Shown here: piece by piece, positions 51,727-60,922 of the stretch
Layout: the number at the start of each line of letters is the position of its first letter
Numbering within the stretch: the first letter of the stretch is position 1
DNA from: an uncultured Sulfurovum sp.
GTDB taxonomy: Bacteria; Campylobacterota; Campylobacteria; Campylobacterales; Sulfurovaceae
NCBI GenBank assembly: GCA_902727915.1
Contig: CACVAU010000063.1
Coordinates: 1 to 64,000 of the forward strand
Direction: 5' to 3'
Length of the DNA: 64,000 nt
The notes under the pieces: model-generated
Seen by the model: the letters and a program-made list of their open reading frames with translations, nothing else
The model's database searches: none
What the model was told of the DNA's origin: nothing
Position numbers and translations under genes: made by a program

Positions 51727-52501
51727 TAATAAAAGTAAAAAAGAAAAACATGTTGTAATTTTGATTGCTACACTTAGTTTAGTGGTATTGGTAGGTATTT
51801 TATTTTTAGAGGCTATTCCACAAGATGCTCATTATCATAATTTTGCAGATACACGAGAGATACTTAATGTTTCAAATTTCTGGAATGTAGTCTCCAATAT
51901 ACCATATTTTATGGTAGGAATATATGCTTTATATAAAATATTAGTTTTGAAGTCATTAAAGATATTGGATGAGATTCACTTAGCCTATGTTTTGTTTTTC
52001 ATGGGCGTTACTTTAGTAGCTTTTGGTTCAGGGTATTATCATCTTGATCCCAATAATGAAACGCTTTTATGGGACAGGTTACCTATGACCATTGCCTTTA
52101 TGGCACTTTTTTCATTTGTGGTTTCTGAGTTTTTATCCATTAAATTAGGAAAACTTTTACTTTTTCCTCTTCTTTTAGTGGGATTATTGTCAGTGTTGTA
52201 TTGGTTTTTTTCTGAGTTACAGGGGAGTGGAGACTTAAGAGCTTATATTTTAGTACAGTTCTTACCCATGTTAATTATGCCTCTTATGTTTTTGTTTTTT
52301 AAGGCTTCATTCTCTTTGGTAAAAGGCTATTGGTATCTGTTATTATGTTATCTTTTAGCTAAAGTTTTTGAGCATTTTGATGCTGAGATTTATGAGATTT
52401 TAGGGTTTATTTCTGGGCATAGTCTGAAACATGTAGTTTCAGCTTTAGGGGTTTATATCTTGGTATACATCTTTGAAAAGCGTTATCGACATGAAGCTTA
52501 G
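51719..52501 (+). CDS. Ceramidase-like (CREST) membrane protein
   Basis: About 260 residues; start at ATG 51719, overlapping the preceding stop by 8 bp. Seven membrane helices; WNVVSNIPYFMVGIYAL, GSGYYHLDPNNETLLWDRLP and the late GHSLKHVVSALGVYI segment carry the metal-ligand Ser/His/Asp residues of alkaline ceramidases. The third gene of the lipid operon. In E. coli the ynbABCD operon has no ceramidase-like member, so this combination is different. Confidence 0.78.
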   Translation: MLNNKSKKEKHVVILIATLSLVVLVGILFLEAIPQDAHYHNFADTREILNVSNFWNVVSNIPYFMVGIYALYKILVLKSLKILDEIHLAYVLFFMGVTLVAFGSGYYHLDPNNETLLWDRLPMTIAFMALFSFVVSEFLSIKLGKLLLFPLLLVGLLSVLYWFFSELQGSGDLRAYILVQFLPMLIMPLMFLFFKASFSLVKGYWYLLLCYLLAKVFEHFDAEIYEILGFISGHSLKHVVSALGVYILVYIFEKRYRHEA

Positions 52502-52601
52502 TGTCTATAATCTTATTTTATTTTAAAAAAATTTTAATTTAAAAACTAATACATTATTTTATTGTTATACTTAGACTTTATATCATAAAGTGAGTGAGCA
52601 A

Positions 52602-52763
52602 ATGAAAAGAATAATATTTGGAATGATTTTGGGTGTACTATTAGTATTGACTGTATTTGTTGGCGTTGAGATGAACGAAAAATATGAACGTATTAGTTCA
52701 AAGGAGTATGTCGCCCCAACAGAAATAAGCGTTGATATTGATGGAATCAAGTATCATCAATAG
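52602..52763 (+). CDS. Small single-span membrane protein (53 aa)
   Basis: ATG at 52602. One membrane helix at the N-terminus (IIFGMILGVLLVLTVFVGV) and a short polar tail. No family recognised. No strong ribosome binding site is seen. Confidence 0.45.
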   Translation: MKRIIFGMILGVLLVLTVFVGVEMNEKYERISSKEYVAPTEISVDIDGIKYHQ

Positions 52764-52776
52764 TCTTAAATAAGTT

Positions 52777-52926
52777 TTATTTTACTACTTCACTTGAACT
52801 GTTTTTTGAAGTAGAAGGGGTAATGGTATGCCTTAAATCAGGTTTAGATTGTTTTGCCAATTTAATGGTACCAACACAACCATTCATTAAAAATACTAAT
52901 AAGATAAGTGAACTTTTCTTTCTCAT
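52777..52926 (-). CDS. Small lipoprotein (49 aa)
   Basis: ATG at 52926; signal and lipobox LMNGC (SSLILLVFLMNGC), followed by a Ser/Thr-rich tail. Convergent with the small membrane protein gene. No family recognised. Confidence 0.5.
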   Translation of the reverse strand: MRKKSSLILLVFLMNGCVGTIKLAKQSKPDLRHTITPSTSKNSSSEVVK

Positions 52927-53058
52927 AATAACCCTTTAAATAGTAATTTATAATTTTTCGTGAGTATAGTTATATATTTTATATATAACAAGAAATGACT
53001 ACTCATAGTGCAATAGTTTTTGTAGTGTAACAAATAGGGACATATTTTTGATTGAAAA

Positions 53059-54960
53059 TTAAGTTATTTTAACTTCACTTACTCTTTCAGGGATAAGTAA
53101 GTTACAGGTTGTGATATTTGTTTGACTACTAATCTCAATTTTCCCTTCTATGTGTTGCTCTATAATCATTTTTAAAATGTATAACCCAAGTCCTGTCCCT
53201 TTAGCTTTATGTTTGGTGGTAAAGTATGGATCGTAGATTTTATCCATAATTTCAGCTGGGATACCATTACCATTGTCTTCGATACTAATAAGTACATGTT
53301 GATTTATTTGTTTAACATGAATTTTAATTAATGCAGTATGAAGGGGTTTTCTACATAAACAAGCATCAATGGCATTGTTAATCACAATAAGTAAGGCTTG
53401 AATTAATTCAGATTGGTATGAGAATATTTTAATTGAAGGATGCTGTTGATAGCTGATACGAATTTGTGCTTTATTAGTAGAAGAGACTAAGGTTAAGGCA
53501 CGTTGTATAAGTTCTGTTACTTCAAATTCTTCTGCTTGTTTATTATGTTTAAAGTAATTAAGAAAGTCATTGATGGTTTGCGACATGTACAAAGTAGTAT
53601 TTTCCATACTATCAAGATAGGCATTAAATTTGTTGTTTGAGAGTTGTTTTTTTTGATGGTCTATATCCATGTTTAAAATGACACCATTAATTTCAGAAAG
53701 AGGTTGTCGCCATTGGTGGGCAATCATGGCGACGACTTCTCCCATGGAAGCAAGTTTATTTTGTTGTACAAAAAGTTTTTCCTGTTCTTTTTTTTCTTTT
53801 TCAATTAGATTAATATTGTAGGCAAGAATAAAAGAGAAAAATAAAACCTCTATCAATGTTAAAAATTGAAATATATAGTCAGCTGGTATGTCAATACTGA
53901 TAATGTTTAAATATTGAAAGGGTAAAAACATGCCCATTAAGGCGAGGAGTGTCCAAATAACAGAATAGAATTTGGCAATGGCATCATTTTTAGTATAGGC
54001 TAGATAATAGGTTACCCCAATAATGGTAGTAGCAAACATAAAGAGCATCATAAAAAAGATATTAAAAAGTAGTTGTGCATACAGAAAGCGTTCTACTTCA
54101 AGGGCATAGGCATTAAGGAGTGTGCTAAGGATGAAATAAAAGATGAAAAAATTTAAAATTTTGTGAATTGTGGGCAGTTTTGTTTTGAGCTTTAATATGG
54201 ACTGTACAAAGAGGGTGAGAAAAACAAAAAAAGCAACCGTTGAGAGATAAAAAAGGTAAGTTTGTGATTCAAAATACCGTTGTGAGAAACCAAAAAGTCC
54301 TATAAAGTAGACGTTGACCCAAAAAACATATCCCACATAATAAAGATAGGCTTGAATACGAAAGAGTACATAGAGAAAAAGGTTATAGAACATCATTACT
54401 AGCATCCCTCCAAAGAAGATGCCTTCCACCATATTATAGGTTTGATAATAATCAATGAGATATTCTTTACTAACCAATGAAAAATTAATATTGATTTTGT
54501 TGTAGTTTCTAATTTTAAAATAAACGCTTACTTCTGCATTAGCATGAAGGGTTAAAGGAAAAAGCATATGATTGGCATTAAAGTCTCTATTTGAATTCTT
54601 TGAGGTGACCCCATCGGCTATGTGGCTAATAATTTTTTTGTTTTCTACTAAATAATAGTCTATTTTATAGGTAAATTGATTTTCTGCTTTAAGATAATAA
54701 GTTGTTTGGGTATTAGTGATGTTTTTAATGTTGATTCTTGCCCAATAGGCATTATTTGCATACTGTAAAGTGTTAAAATTTTTTTTATTTTCTGTCCAAA
54801 TGCGATTTTCTAATTGATCAACTGTTTCATTGAGTTCTTTGGCTAATGTATAGGAGATATAGGGGTTTGTTTCATAGTAGGCATTAAGGTTGGTTTCCAA
54901 GGTTTTAGCCAGAGAGCAGTGTATAAAAAATAGAGTTATAAAGATAAAAATCTTGAACAC
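53059..54960 (-). CDS. 7TM-DISM sensor histidine kinase
   Basis: 633 residues. Signal peptide, an extracellular 7TMR-DISM-type domain (about 25-170), seven membrane helices (about 180-390), a coiled coil, a dimerisation domain with the His in MIAHQWRQPLSE, and an HATPase (NNAIDACL; IEDNGNGIP; GTGLGLYIL). It has no adjacent response regulator. A carbohydrate-like ligand is a guess. Confidence 0.9.
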   Translation of the reverse strand: MFKIFIFITLFFIHCSLAKTLETNLNAYYETNPYISYTLAKELNETVDQLENRIWTENKKNFNTLQYANNAYWARINIKNITNTQTTYYLKAENQFTYKIDYYLVENKKIISHIADGVTSKNSNRDFNANHMLFPLTLHANAEVSVYFKIRNYNKININFSLVSKEYLIDYYQTYNMVEGIFFGGMLVMMFYNLFLYVLFRIQAYLYYVGYVFWVNVYFIGLFGFSQRYFESQTYLFYLSTVAFFVFLTLFVQSILKLKTKLPTIHKILNFFIFYFILSTLLNAYALEVERFLYAQLLFNIFFMMLFMFATTIIGVTYYLAYTKNDAIAKFYSVIWTLLALMGMFLPFQYLNIISIDIPADYIFQFLTLIEVLFFSFILAYNINLIEKEKKEQEKLFVQQNKLASMGEVVAMIAHQWRQPLSEINGVILNMDIDHQKKQLSNNKFNAYLDSMENTTLYMSQTINDFLNYFKHNKQAEEFEVTELIQRALTLVSSTNKAQIRISYQQHPSIKIFSYQSELIQALLIVINNAIDACLCRKPLHTALIKIHVKQINQHVLISIEDNGNGIPAEIMDKIYDPYFTTKHKAKGTGLGLYILKMIIEQHIEGKIEISSQTNITTCNLLIPERVSEVKIT

Positions 54961-55050
54961 AAGGCTACCTTTTTGTATTTGAGAAAATATTATATAACTT
55001 TTTTAATCATTTAGCTATAATTTTATCAAAATTAATGAGGAAATTTATAG

Positions 55051-55743
55051 ATGAGTAAAATTGCCATCATGGGTGCAATGCCAGAAGAAATCGCACCTTT
55101 ATTAGAAAAAGTAGAGAATATAAAAAAAATTGAATATGCTACCAATAGTTACTATGAAGCAAATTATAAAGGAAAAGAGTTGGTAATTGCCTATTCAAAA
55201 ATAGGTAAAGTTTTTTCATCATTAACGGCTTCAACCCTTTTAGAAAAGTTTGCTTGTGATAAACTCTTGTTTTCTGGTGTTGCTGGAGCAATTAATCCTG
55301 CGCTTAAAATTGGTGATTTAATCATTGCTGAAAAACTTTGTCAACATGATTTAGACATTTCTATTTTTGGGCATGACTTTGGTTATGTTCCAGAGGGAGC
55401 TAAGTTTGTAGTGTCTGATCAATCATTACGTAATATTGCTAAGGAAGTGGCAAAAGAGACTAAGCTTGATTTAATTGAAGGAACCATTGCCACAGGTGAT
55501 CAATTTGTTGCATCAAATGAGCGAAAGGCATTTATTTCTGAAAATTTTCAAGCAGATGCTTTAGAGATGGAAGGTGCTTCAGTGGCAGTTGTTTGTGATG
55601 CTTTAAATGTACCATTCTTTATCTTAAGAGCTATTTCGGATACAGCCAATGATGATGCTGGAATCGATTTTGATACATTTATGGTAAGCTCGGCGAAAAT
55701 TTCAGCAGATTTTATTTTAAACATGGTTGAAAAAATAGATTAG
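55051..55743 (+). CDS. mtnN: 5'-Methylthioadenosine/S-adenosylhomocysteine nucleosidase
   Basis: 230 residues, full length. Conserved MTAN motifs: GAMPEEI, FSGVAGAI, ATGDQFVAS, ALEMEGASVAVVC and RAISDTAND (general acid Asp). It cleaves MTA and SAH to adenine and a thioribose product, recycling SAM by-products; in Campylobacterota it also serves the futalosine menaquinone pathway. The TtcA-like gene follows after about 13 bp. Confidence 0.93.
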   Translation: MSKIAIMGAMPEEIAPLLEKVENIKKIEYATNSYYEANYKGKELVIAYSKIGKVFSSLTASTLLEKFACDKLLFSGVAGAINPALKIGDLIIAEKLCQHDLDISIFGHDFGYVPEGAKFVVSDQSLRNIAKEVAKETKLDLIEGTIATGDQFVASNERKAFISENFQADALEMEGASVAVVCDALNVPFFILRAISDTANDDAGIDFDTFMVSSAKISADFILNMVEKID

Positions 55744-55756
55744 GTTGGGAGGTCTT

Positions 55757-56545
55757 ATGGCTAGAATGCTTGAAGCGCAATTAAATATTTCTAAGAAACT
55801 GTTGCGTGTGGCTGGGAAGACAAATGCAACGTTTAAACTTATAGGTGAAGGTGATAAAGTTTTAGTAGGGTTGAGTGGAGGTAAAGATTCTTTAGCACTT
55901 ATCCATATACTGAAACATATACAAAGACACGCTCCTTTTAAATTTGAGTTTGAAGCCTGTACGGTTCAATATGGAATGCCAGGTGAAGTGTATGCACAAG
56001 TTGCTGAGCATTGTGAAAAGTATAATATTAAACACACTATTTATGAGACTAATATTTATGAAATATCCAATGATACTATTCGTGAAAATTCTTCTTTTTG
56101 TTCGTACTTTTCGCGTATGAGAAGAGGAGCATTGTACACTTATGCTGAGGAAAATGGTTTTAATAAAGTAGCCCTTGGACATCATTTTGATGATACAGTC
56201 GAAAGTTTTTTTATGAATATGTTTTACAATGGGAGTATGAGAGCCATGGCTCCAATTTATAAAACAAATCGTGGATTTCATCTTATTCGACCACTTATTG
56301 AAGCACGAGAAAAACAATTACGGGCATTTGCTGATGATAATAACTTACAACCCATTGGGGATGAAGCTTGTCCTGCGATGCTTAAAGATGTAAAAATGCC
56401 TCATGCAAGGGCAAATATGAAATTATGGTTGGAAGATTTAGAGAATGAAAATTCAAAAATTTTTAAAATGATTAAGGCATCATTTAAACATATTCATGAT
56501 GATACATTTTTAGACCCAGCACGTTGGGATAGGGATGATATCTAA
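55757..56545 (+). CDS. TtcA-like PP-loop ATPase (tRNA thiolation)
   Basis: 262 residues from ATG 55757, which has GGGAGG upstream (the TTG at 55745 is inferior). PP-loop VGLSGGKDSLAL, and GHHFDDTVESFFMNMFYNGSM. E. coli TtcA has CSLCSRLRRG; here the segment is CSYFSRMRRG, lacking the second Cys, and the later Cys lies in GDEACPAM. If the ligands are as in TtcA, the Fe-S site is altered. It should thiolate or otherwise modify tRNA. Confidence 0.8.
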   Translation: MARMLEAQLNISKKLLRVAGKTNATFKLIGEGDKVLVGLSGGKDSLALIHILKHIQRHAPFKFEFEACTVQYGMPGEVYAQVAEHCEKYNIKHTIYETNIYEISNDTIRENSSFCSYFSRMRRGALYTYAEENGFNKVALGHHFDDTVESFFMNMFYNGSMRAMAPIYKTNRGFHLIRPLIEAREKQLRAFADDNNLQPIGDEACPAMLKDVKMPHARANMKLWLEDLENENSKIFKMIKASFKHIHDDTFLDPARWDRDDI

Positions 56546-56598
56546 CGTTCATTGATGAATTTAGCTATAATGACTTCATCACTATATTAAGGAATATT

Positions 56599-56901
56599 AT
56601 GTCAGAAAATCAAGAAGAAGAACCAAGACTTAGAAAAGTCGTTTCAGCAGCAGATGGACTTAGTTTAGGTATTTCCATGGTTGTCGCTGTATTGTTTGGT
56701 GTGGGTTTAGGCTTACTCATGCAAAACCTTTTTGATACACCATGGCTATTATGGTTAGGCGTTTTTTGGGGTGTTGCAGCAGCTATTTTGAATGTTTATA
56801 AAGTCTATAAAAAGCAGAAAAAATCTTTAGATGAATTGGCAAATGACCCTAAGTATCGTCATCGAAAGTATGATGATTCAGATGAGGATGATAAGTATTA
56901 A
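56599..56901 (+). CDS. AtpZ/AtpI-like membrane protein
   Basis: 100 residues with two membrane helices (GLSLGISMVVAVLFGVGLGL; WLLWLGVFWGVAAAILNVY) and an acidic C-terminus. Resembles AtpZ/AtpI proteins that help assemble the F1Fo ATP synthase or transport Mg2+. The stop overlaps the start of the next gene (TAATG). Confidence 0.75.
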   Translation: MSENQEEEPRLRKVVSAADGLSLGISMVVAVLFGVGLGLLMQNLFDTPWLLWLGVFWGVAAAILNVYKVYKKQKKSLDELANDPKYRHRKYDDSDEDDKY

Positions 56902-57413
56902 TGCGACCAATAGTTTTAGTACTTTTACTGATTAATTTTTCACTACTTATTATAGGTTATTTTTTAGTAGATGCTCGTTGGCTACTTAATTCACAAGTTG
57001 CTTTTATCTCTTCTTCCTTGGTTATGATTGCTTCTATGTATGCACATCAAAAGATGGTTACTAAAGCCATATTAGCCAAAGCTATTTCAGATGATGGACG
57101 TGATGTTCTGGATAAATTAGAAGACCCTTATGATTTATATGATGAAAGTAAGCAGGTAAATGAAGAGGAAAAATCTTTAGAGGAGATTGTTAAAGAAGAG
57201 CGTTTAATTTTGAAAAAACATAAACGATCTTTTTGGCAGACAAGCAAAGATGCAAAAACATCATTCTCTCTTTATCGTTTGTTTGCGTATCTTATTTTAG
57301 TATTGGGTTTTTTCTATCTTACTTCGACAGAACAGTTACGCTTAACACCTTATCTTAGCTTTTTAAGTTTGCCCCCTATTATAATTGTATATTTGTTACT
57401 AAAAAACAGGTGA
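56901..57413 (+). CDS. Hypothetical membrane protein
   Basis: 170 residues with two helices near the N-terminus, a charged cytoplasmic loop and two near the C-terminus (LFAYLILVLGFFYL; LPPIIIVYLLLK). Overlaps the AtpZ/AtpI-like gene, so they act together. No family recognised. Confidence 0.7.
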   Translation: MRPIVLVLLLINFSLLIIGYFLVDARWLLNSQVAFISSSLVMIASMYAHQKMVTKAILAKAISDDGRDVLDKLEDPYDLYDESKQVNEEEKSLEEIVKEERLILKKHKRSFWQTSKDAKTSFSLYRLFAYLILVLGFFYLTSTEQLRLTPYLSFLSLPPIIIVYLLLKNR

Positions 57414-57569
57414 TATTTTTTTTTATAGTTAAATATTAGATATTTAAGTTTATCTATTTTTTTAAAAAAAATTAACTATATAAATTAATAATAATTTTTA
57501 ATTTTTAGGTGTTTTTGGATACCTTAATATAGATTTGTTCTATGTTAAGGTAAATGGAGAGTTAAATAG

Positions 57570-59540
57570 GTGAGAGAGTTAGAAGTTAATCAATTATTGA
57601 TAAAGCAAGTACAAGATGTATATGGAAAAGATTTTGACTTTAAAAAATTGGATGAAAAGGTACAAGCTTTATTAAAAAATGTAAATAGTTCATATAATAA
57701 TTTAGGATATCAGATTAAACAAAACAATGTTTTGTTTGAAGAGGAAGAGAATATTGTATTTACTATTGGTTTGAGTGCTGGTGTGCTTCGTGCTAATAAA
57801 AAATTTTATCAAACTTTTGGTTTTGAAGATTTGACAGACTTTAAGAACGACTACTCTTGTATTTGTGAATTGTTTATTCAAGATGAGGGTTATTTAAAGG
57901 AAACGACCGTTCAATCACACTGGACAAAACCCGTTCGAGAAAATCCTCATAAACGACATAAAGCATTATTAAGAAATTTTCAAGGCGATAAAAGAGTCTA
58001 TGCTGTTCTTTTAAAAGAAGTTACTTTAGAAGATGCTACCTTAAATATTTGTACTTTTACAGACATAACAGAGTTAGAAGAAGCCATTAATATTTCCAGA
58101 AAATCTGAAGAGATTAAAACAGCTTTTATGGCAAATATGAGCCATGAAATTAGAACACCAATGAATGGTATTATTGGTTTTACGAATTTATTATTAGAAA
58201 CGGAACTCTCTGTTCAACAAAAACAATTTCTTGAATTGATTGAAGAATCAAGTGGAATTTTAAATAAAATTGTTGATGATATTTTGGATTTTTCTAAGAT
58301 TGAAAATGGTAGTTTAGAACTGGATTTTAGTAACGTGAATGTGTTTACAGATTTTTATTCAATGATTTCTCAGTTTAAAACAGAAGCTTTAGAGAAAAGT
58401 CTCTCATATAGGGTTGATATTGATCCTAATATTTCTGAATCTTTGATGATGGATAAGAACCGTATTATCAAAATTTTAAGTAATTTAATTTCTAATGCTG
58501 TTAAGTTTACCTCTGAGGGAGGTGAAATATATATTGATATTCAATTGCTAAAGTCCAGTCAAGACAAGGAGTTAATCTCTTTTTCTGTAACTGATACAGG
58601 TATTGGGATTAGTCAAAATGATCTTCATAGTATTTTTAAATCTTTTATTCAAGCTGACAGTAGTTTTTCTAAACAGTTTGGAGGGACAGGGATGGGGTTA
58701 AGCATCTCTCGCTCATTATGTCATTTAATGCAAAGTGATTTAAATGTAAAAAGTACCCCTCAACAGGGCAGTACTTTTTCATTTAAGATTGATTTTAAGC
58801 GTTCTAGTGTAGAAAATAGATTGAGTACACGCATAAAGGAGCGTACGATTTATTTGGTGCAAAACAGTAATCGAGATTGTGATTATGCTTGTTACCAATT
58901 AGAACATTTTGGTATTGATTTTATTAAAATATCCAAAGATGAACTCTTAACTTCTAATACCAAAGAGAGTATTGTAATCTTATTTGACTATAAAGAATTT
59001 TTACCTTTAAGTTTAGATGAGGCTGGTATTTTATTGATTGATACCAGTAGCGAGGCAGGATTGTATGCCAAAGAGTTTAAAAATATTTATCATATTGGTT
59101 CTTTTATTGAATTTCCTTCAGAGTTATACTCTGCGATGTTAGATTCAGATACGGCTTTAAATTTAGGTAGAAAAAACAAACATTTTAATTTAAATGTTCT
59201 TGTGGCTGAAGATTCTCGTGTAAATCGTGTTCTTCTTGATGAAATGTTACAAGAGTATGATATTAATGCAGACTTTGTGGAGGATGGAGAAAAAGCTGTT
59301 CATATGGCTTTGAAAAACTCGTATAATCTTATATTAATGGACATCAATATGCCCAATCTCAATGGGGTTGAAGCCAATAAAATTTTAAAAGATAAAGGGC
59401 TAGGTATTCCCATTGTTGCTGTAACAGCAAATGCTTTAAGAGGAGATAGAGAACGCTTATTAGATTTGGGGTTAGATGATTACTTAAGTAAGCCTATTTC
59501 TGTGGATTCTCTTTATAATATACTGTTGAAATATAATTAA
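57570..59540 (+). CDS. Hybrid histidine kinase-response regulator
   Basis: 656 residues from GTG (57570), with GGAGAG upstream. A PAS-like region (about 65-175) precedes HisKA (FMANMSHEIRTPMNGIIGF, His near 197), HATPase (NLISNAVKF; DTGIGIS; GGTGMGLSI) and a C-terminal receiver domain (VLVAEDSRVNRVLLDEML; LILMDINMPNLNG with the phosphoacceptor Asp; VTANAL; LSKPI). Cytoplasmic with no membrane segment. Output is unknown. Confidence 0.92.
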   Translation: MRELEVNQLLIKQVQDVYGKDFDFKKLDEKVQALLKNVNSSYNNLGYQIKQNNVLFEEEENIVFTIGLSAGVLRANKKFYQTFGFEDLTDFKNDYSCICELFIQDEGYLKETTVQSHWTKPVRENPHKRHKALLRNFQGDKRVYAVLLKEVTLEDATLNICTFTDITELEEAINISRKSEEIKTAFMANMSHEIRTPMNGIIGFTNLLLETELSVQQKQFLELIEESSGILNKIVDDILDFSKIENGSLELDFSNVNVFTDFYSMISQFKTEALEKSLSYRVDIDPNISESLMMDKNRIIKILSNLISNAVKFTSEGGEIYIDIQLLKSSQDKELISFSVTDTGIGISQNDLHSIFKSFIQADSSFSKQFGGTGMGLSISRSLCHLMQSDLNVKSTPQQGSTFSFKIDFKRSSVENRLSTRIKERTIYLVQNSNRDCDYACYQLEHFGIDFIKISKDELLTSNTKESIVILFDYKEFLPLSLDEAGILLIDTSSEAGLYAKEFKNIYHIGSFIEFPSELYSAMLDSDTALNLGRKNKHFNLNVLVAEDSRVNRVLLDEMLQEYDINADFVEDGEKAVHMALKNSYNLILMDINMPNLNGVEANKILKDKGLGIPIVAVTANALRGDRERLLDLGLDDYLSKPISVDSLYNILLKYN

Positions 59541-59547
59541 ACCTTGA

Positions 59548-59577
59548 TTGACATAGACTAAAAGTTTCTGATATAAT
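59548..59577 (+). promoter_or_regulatory. Promoter of cbpA-type dnaJ gene
   Basis: TTGACA (59548-59553), 18-nt spacer, TATAAT (59572-59577), upstream of a AAGAAGG ribosome binding site. No clear HAIR-type HspR operator (CTTGAG-N-CTCAAG) is visible around it. Confidence 0.6.
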
Positions 59578-59607
59578 CATCTTCATATTTTAAAGAAGGT
59601 AAATAGA

Positions 59608-60477
59608 ATGGCAAAAAGTTTATATGAGACTTTAGGTGTTAGTGAAAACTCAAGTGCAGATGAGATTAAGAAGTCTTATAGAAAATTAGCTCGAAAGTAT
59701 CATCCAGATGTGAATAAAGATGAGTCTGCTATAGAAAAATTTAAAGAAATTAATGCAGCCTATGAAGTACTTTCAGATAAAAAGAAAAAAGATGAGTATG
59801 ATATGTATGGAGACCAAATTTTTGGTGGACAAAACTTTCATGACTTCGCTCAAAATCAAGGTGGGAATGTTGACCTTGATGAACTGCTTAAAAACATCTT
59901 TGGTGGTGGAGGTGGAGGAGGCTTCGGAGGAGGAGGCTTTGGTGGAAGTTCTATGGATCTTGATCAAAAGACAACCATTATTATACCTTTTGCAGTCTCT
60001 ATTCTTGGTGGTAAACACCATGTTTCTATTAGCTCAGACAGTTTTGATATTAAAATTCCAGCTGGTATTAAAAATGGAGAAACCCTAAGAGTTCGAGGTA
60101 AAGGACATGCTGGTATGGGACAAAAAGGTGATCTTTTAATTAAAGTAGAAGTTTCAGCCTCTCCAACTTTTGAACGTAAAGATAATGATTTATATACGAC
60201 CATGGATGTACCTTTGAAAGAGGCATTATTTGGAGGAAAAGTACTGGTTTCAACTTCAATTTATGATGACATTACCATTAAGGTACCTCAAAATACTAAA
60301 AATGGTCAAAAGTTTAGGGTGAAAGGTAAAGGGGTTACCGATAGAAAAACTGCTTTAGCTGGAAACTTATATTTGACAGCCAATATTGTTTTACCGAATG
60401 TTGAAGATTTAGATGAAGATTTAAAGAACATATTGGAAGAAAAGTTACCAGAAAGTGAAGTTGCTTCAGAGGAGTAG
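59608..60477 (+). CDS. cbpA: DnaJ/CbpA-type co-chaperone
   Basis: 289 residues: J domain ([28 protein letters not shown] with HPD), a G/F linker with a run of Gly, and the DnaJ C-terminal substrate domains; no zinc-finger, as in CbpA. It stimulates DnaK. HspR follows 3 bp downstream, the usual Campylobacterota arrangement. Confidence 0.92.
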   Translation: MAKSLYETLGVSENSSADEIKKSYRKLARKYHPDVNKDESAIEKFKEINAAYEVLSDKKKKDEYDMYGDQIFGGQNFHDFAQNQGGNVDLDELLKNIFGGGGGGGFGGGGFGGSSMDLDQKTTIIIPFAVSILGGKHHVSISSDSFDIKIPAGIKNGETLRVRGKGHAGMGQKGDLLIKVEVSASPTFERKDNDLYTTMDVPLKEALFGGKVLVSTSIYDDITIKVPQNTKNGQKFRVKGKGVTDRKTALAGNLYLTANIVLPNVEDLDEDLKNILEEKLPESEVASEE

Positions 60478-60480
60478 TTT

Positions 60481-60852
60481 ATGCATAGTTATGACGAACC
60501 AGTTTATTTGATTTCTGTGGTTGCAACAATTTTAGAGATACATCCACAAACCTTACGTCAATATGAAAAAGAAGGTTTGATAAAACCTTCCAGAACACAA
60601 GGACGCATGAGGCTTTATTCTCAACGTGATATAGATAAAATTAAATTTGTATTACAATTAACACGTAAAATGGGCATAAATCTTGCTGGGGTTGATGTTA
60701 TTTTAAAGTTAAAAGAGCAAATGGATGCGATGAATAATGAAATTCAAGATTTACGTGAAGAGCTTTCTAAGGTAAATCGTAATGGTTCTGTTCCTTCACA
60801 TAAAGCTGTGGTTACTACTAGTAATTATGAAATGGTTATCTTTAAAGACTAA
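60481..60852 (+). CDS. hspR: HspR heat-shock repressor (MerR family)
   Basis: 123 residues. MerR-type winged helix (ATILEIHPQTLRQYEKEGLIKPSRTQGRMRLY) followed by a dimerisation helix (EIQDLREELSKVN). HspR with DnaK represses chaperone genes. Coupled to the cbpA gene. Confidence 0.92.
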   Translation: MHSYDEPVYLISVVATILEIHPQTLRQYEKEGLIKPSRTQGRMRLYSQRDIDKIKFVLQLTRKMGINLAGVDVILKLKEQMDAMNNEIQDLREELSKVNRNGSVPSHKAVVTTSNYEMVIFKD

Positions 60853-60885
60853 ACTTAAATTTAAAAGATAGATGATGTATAAACT

Positions 60886-60911
60886 GAAGAGTCGATGAAA
60901 GTGGACTCTTC
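60886..60911. terminator. Bidirectional hairpin terminator
   Basis: GAAGAGTC and GACTCTTC form a perfect 8-bp stem with a 10-nt loop between hspR and the convergent protease gene. Confidence 0.6.
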
Positions 60912-60922
60912 AAAATAGTTGT

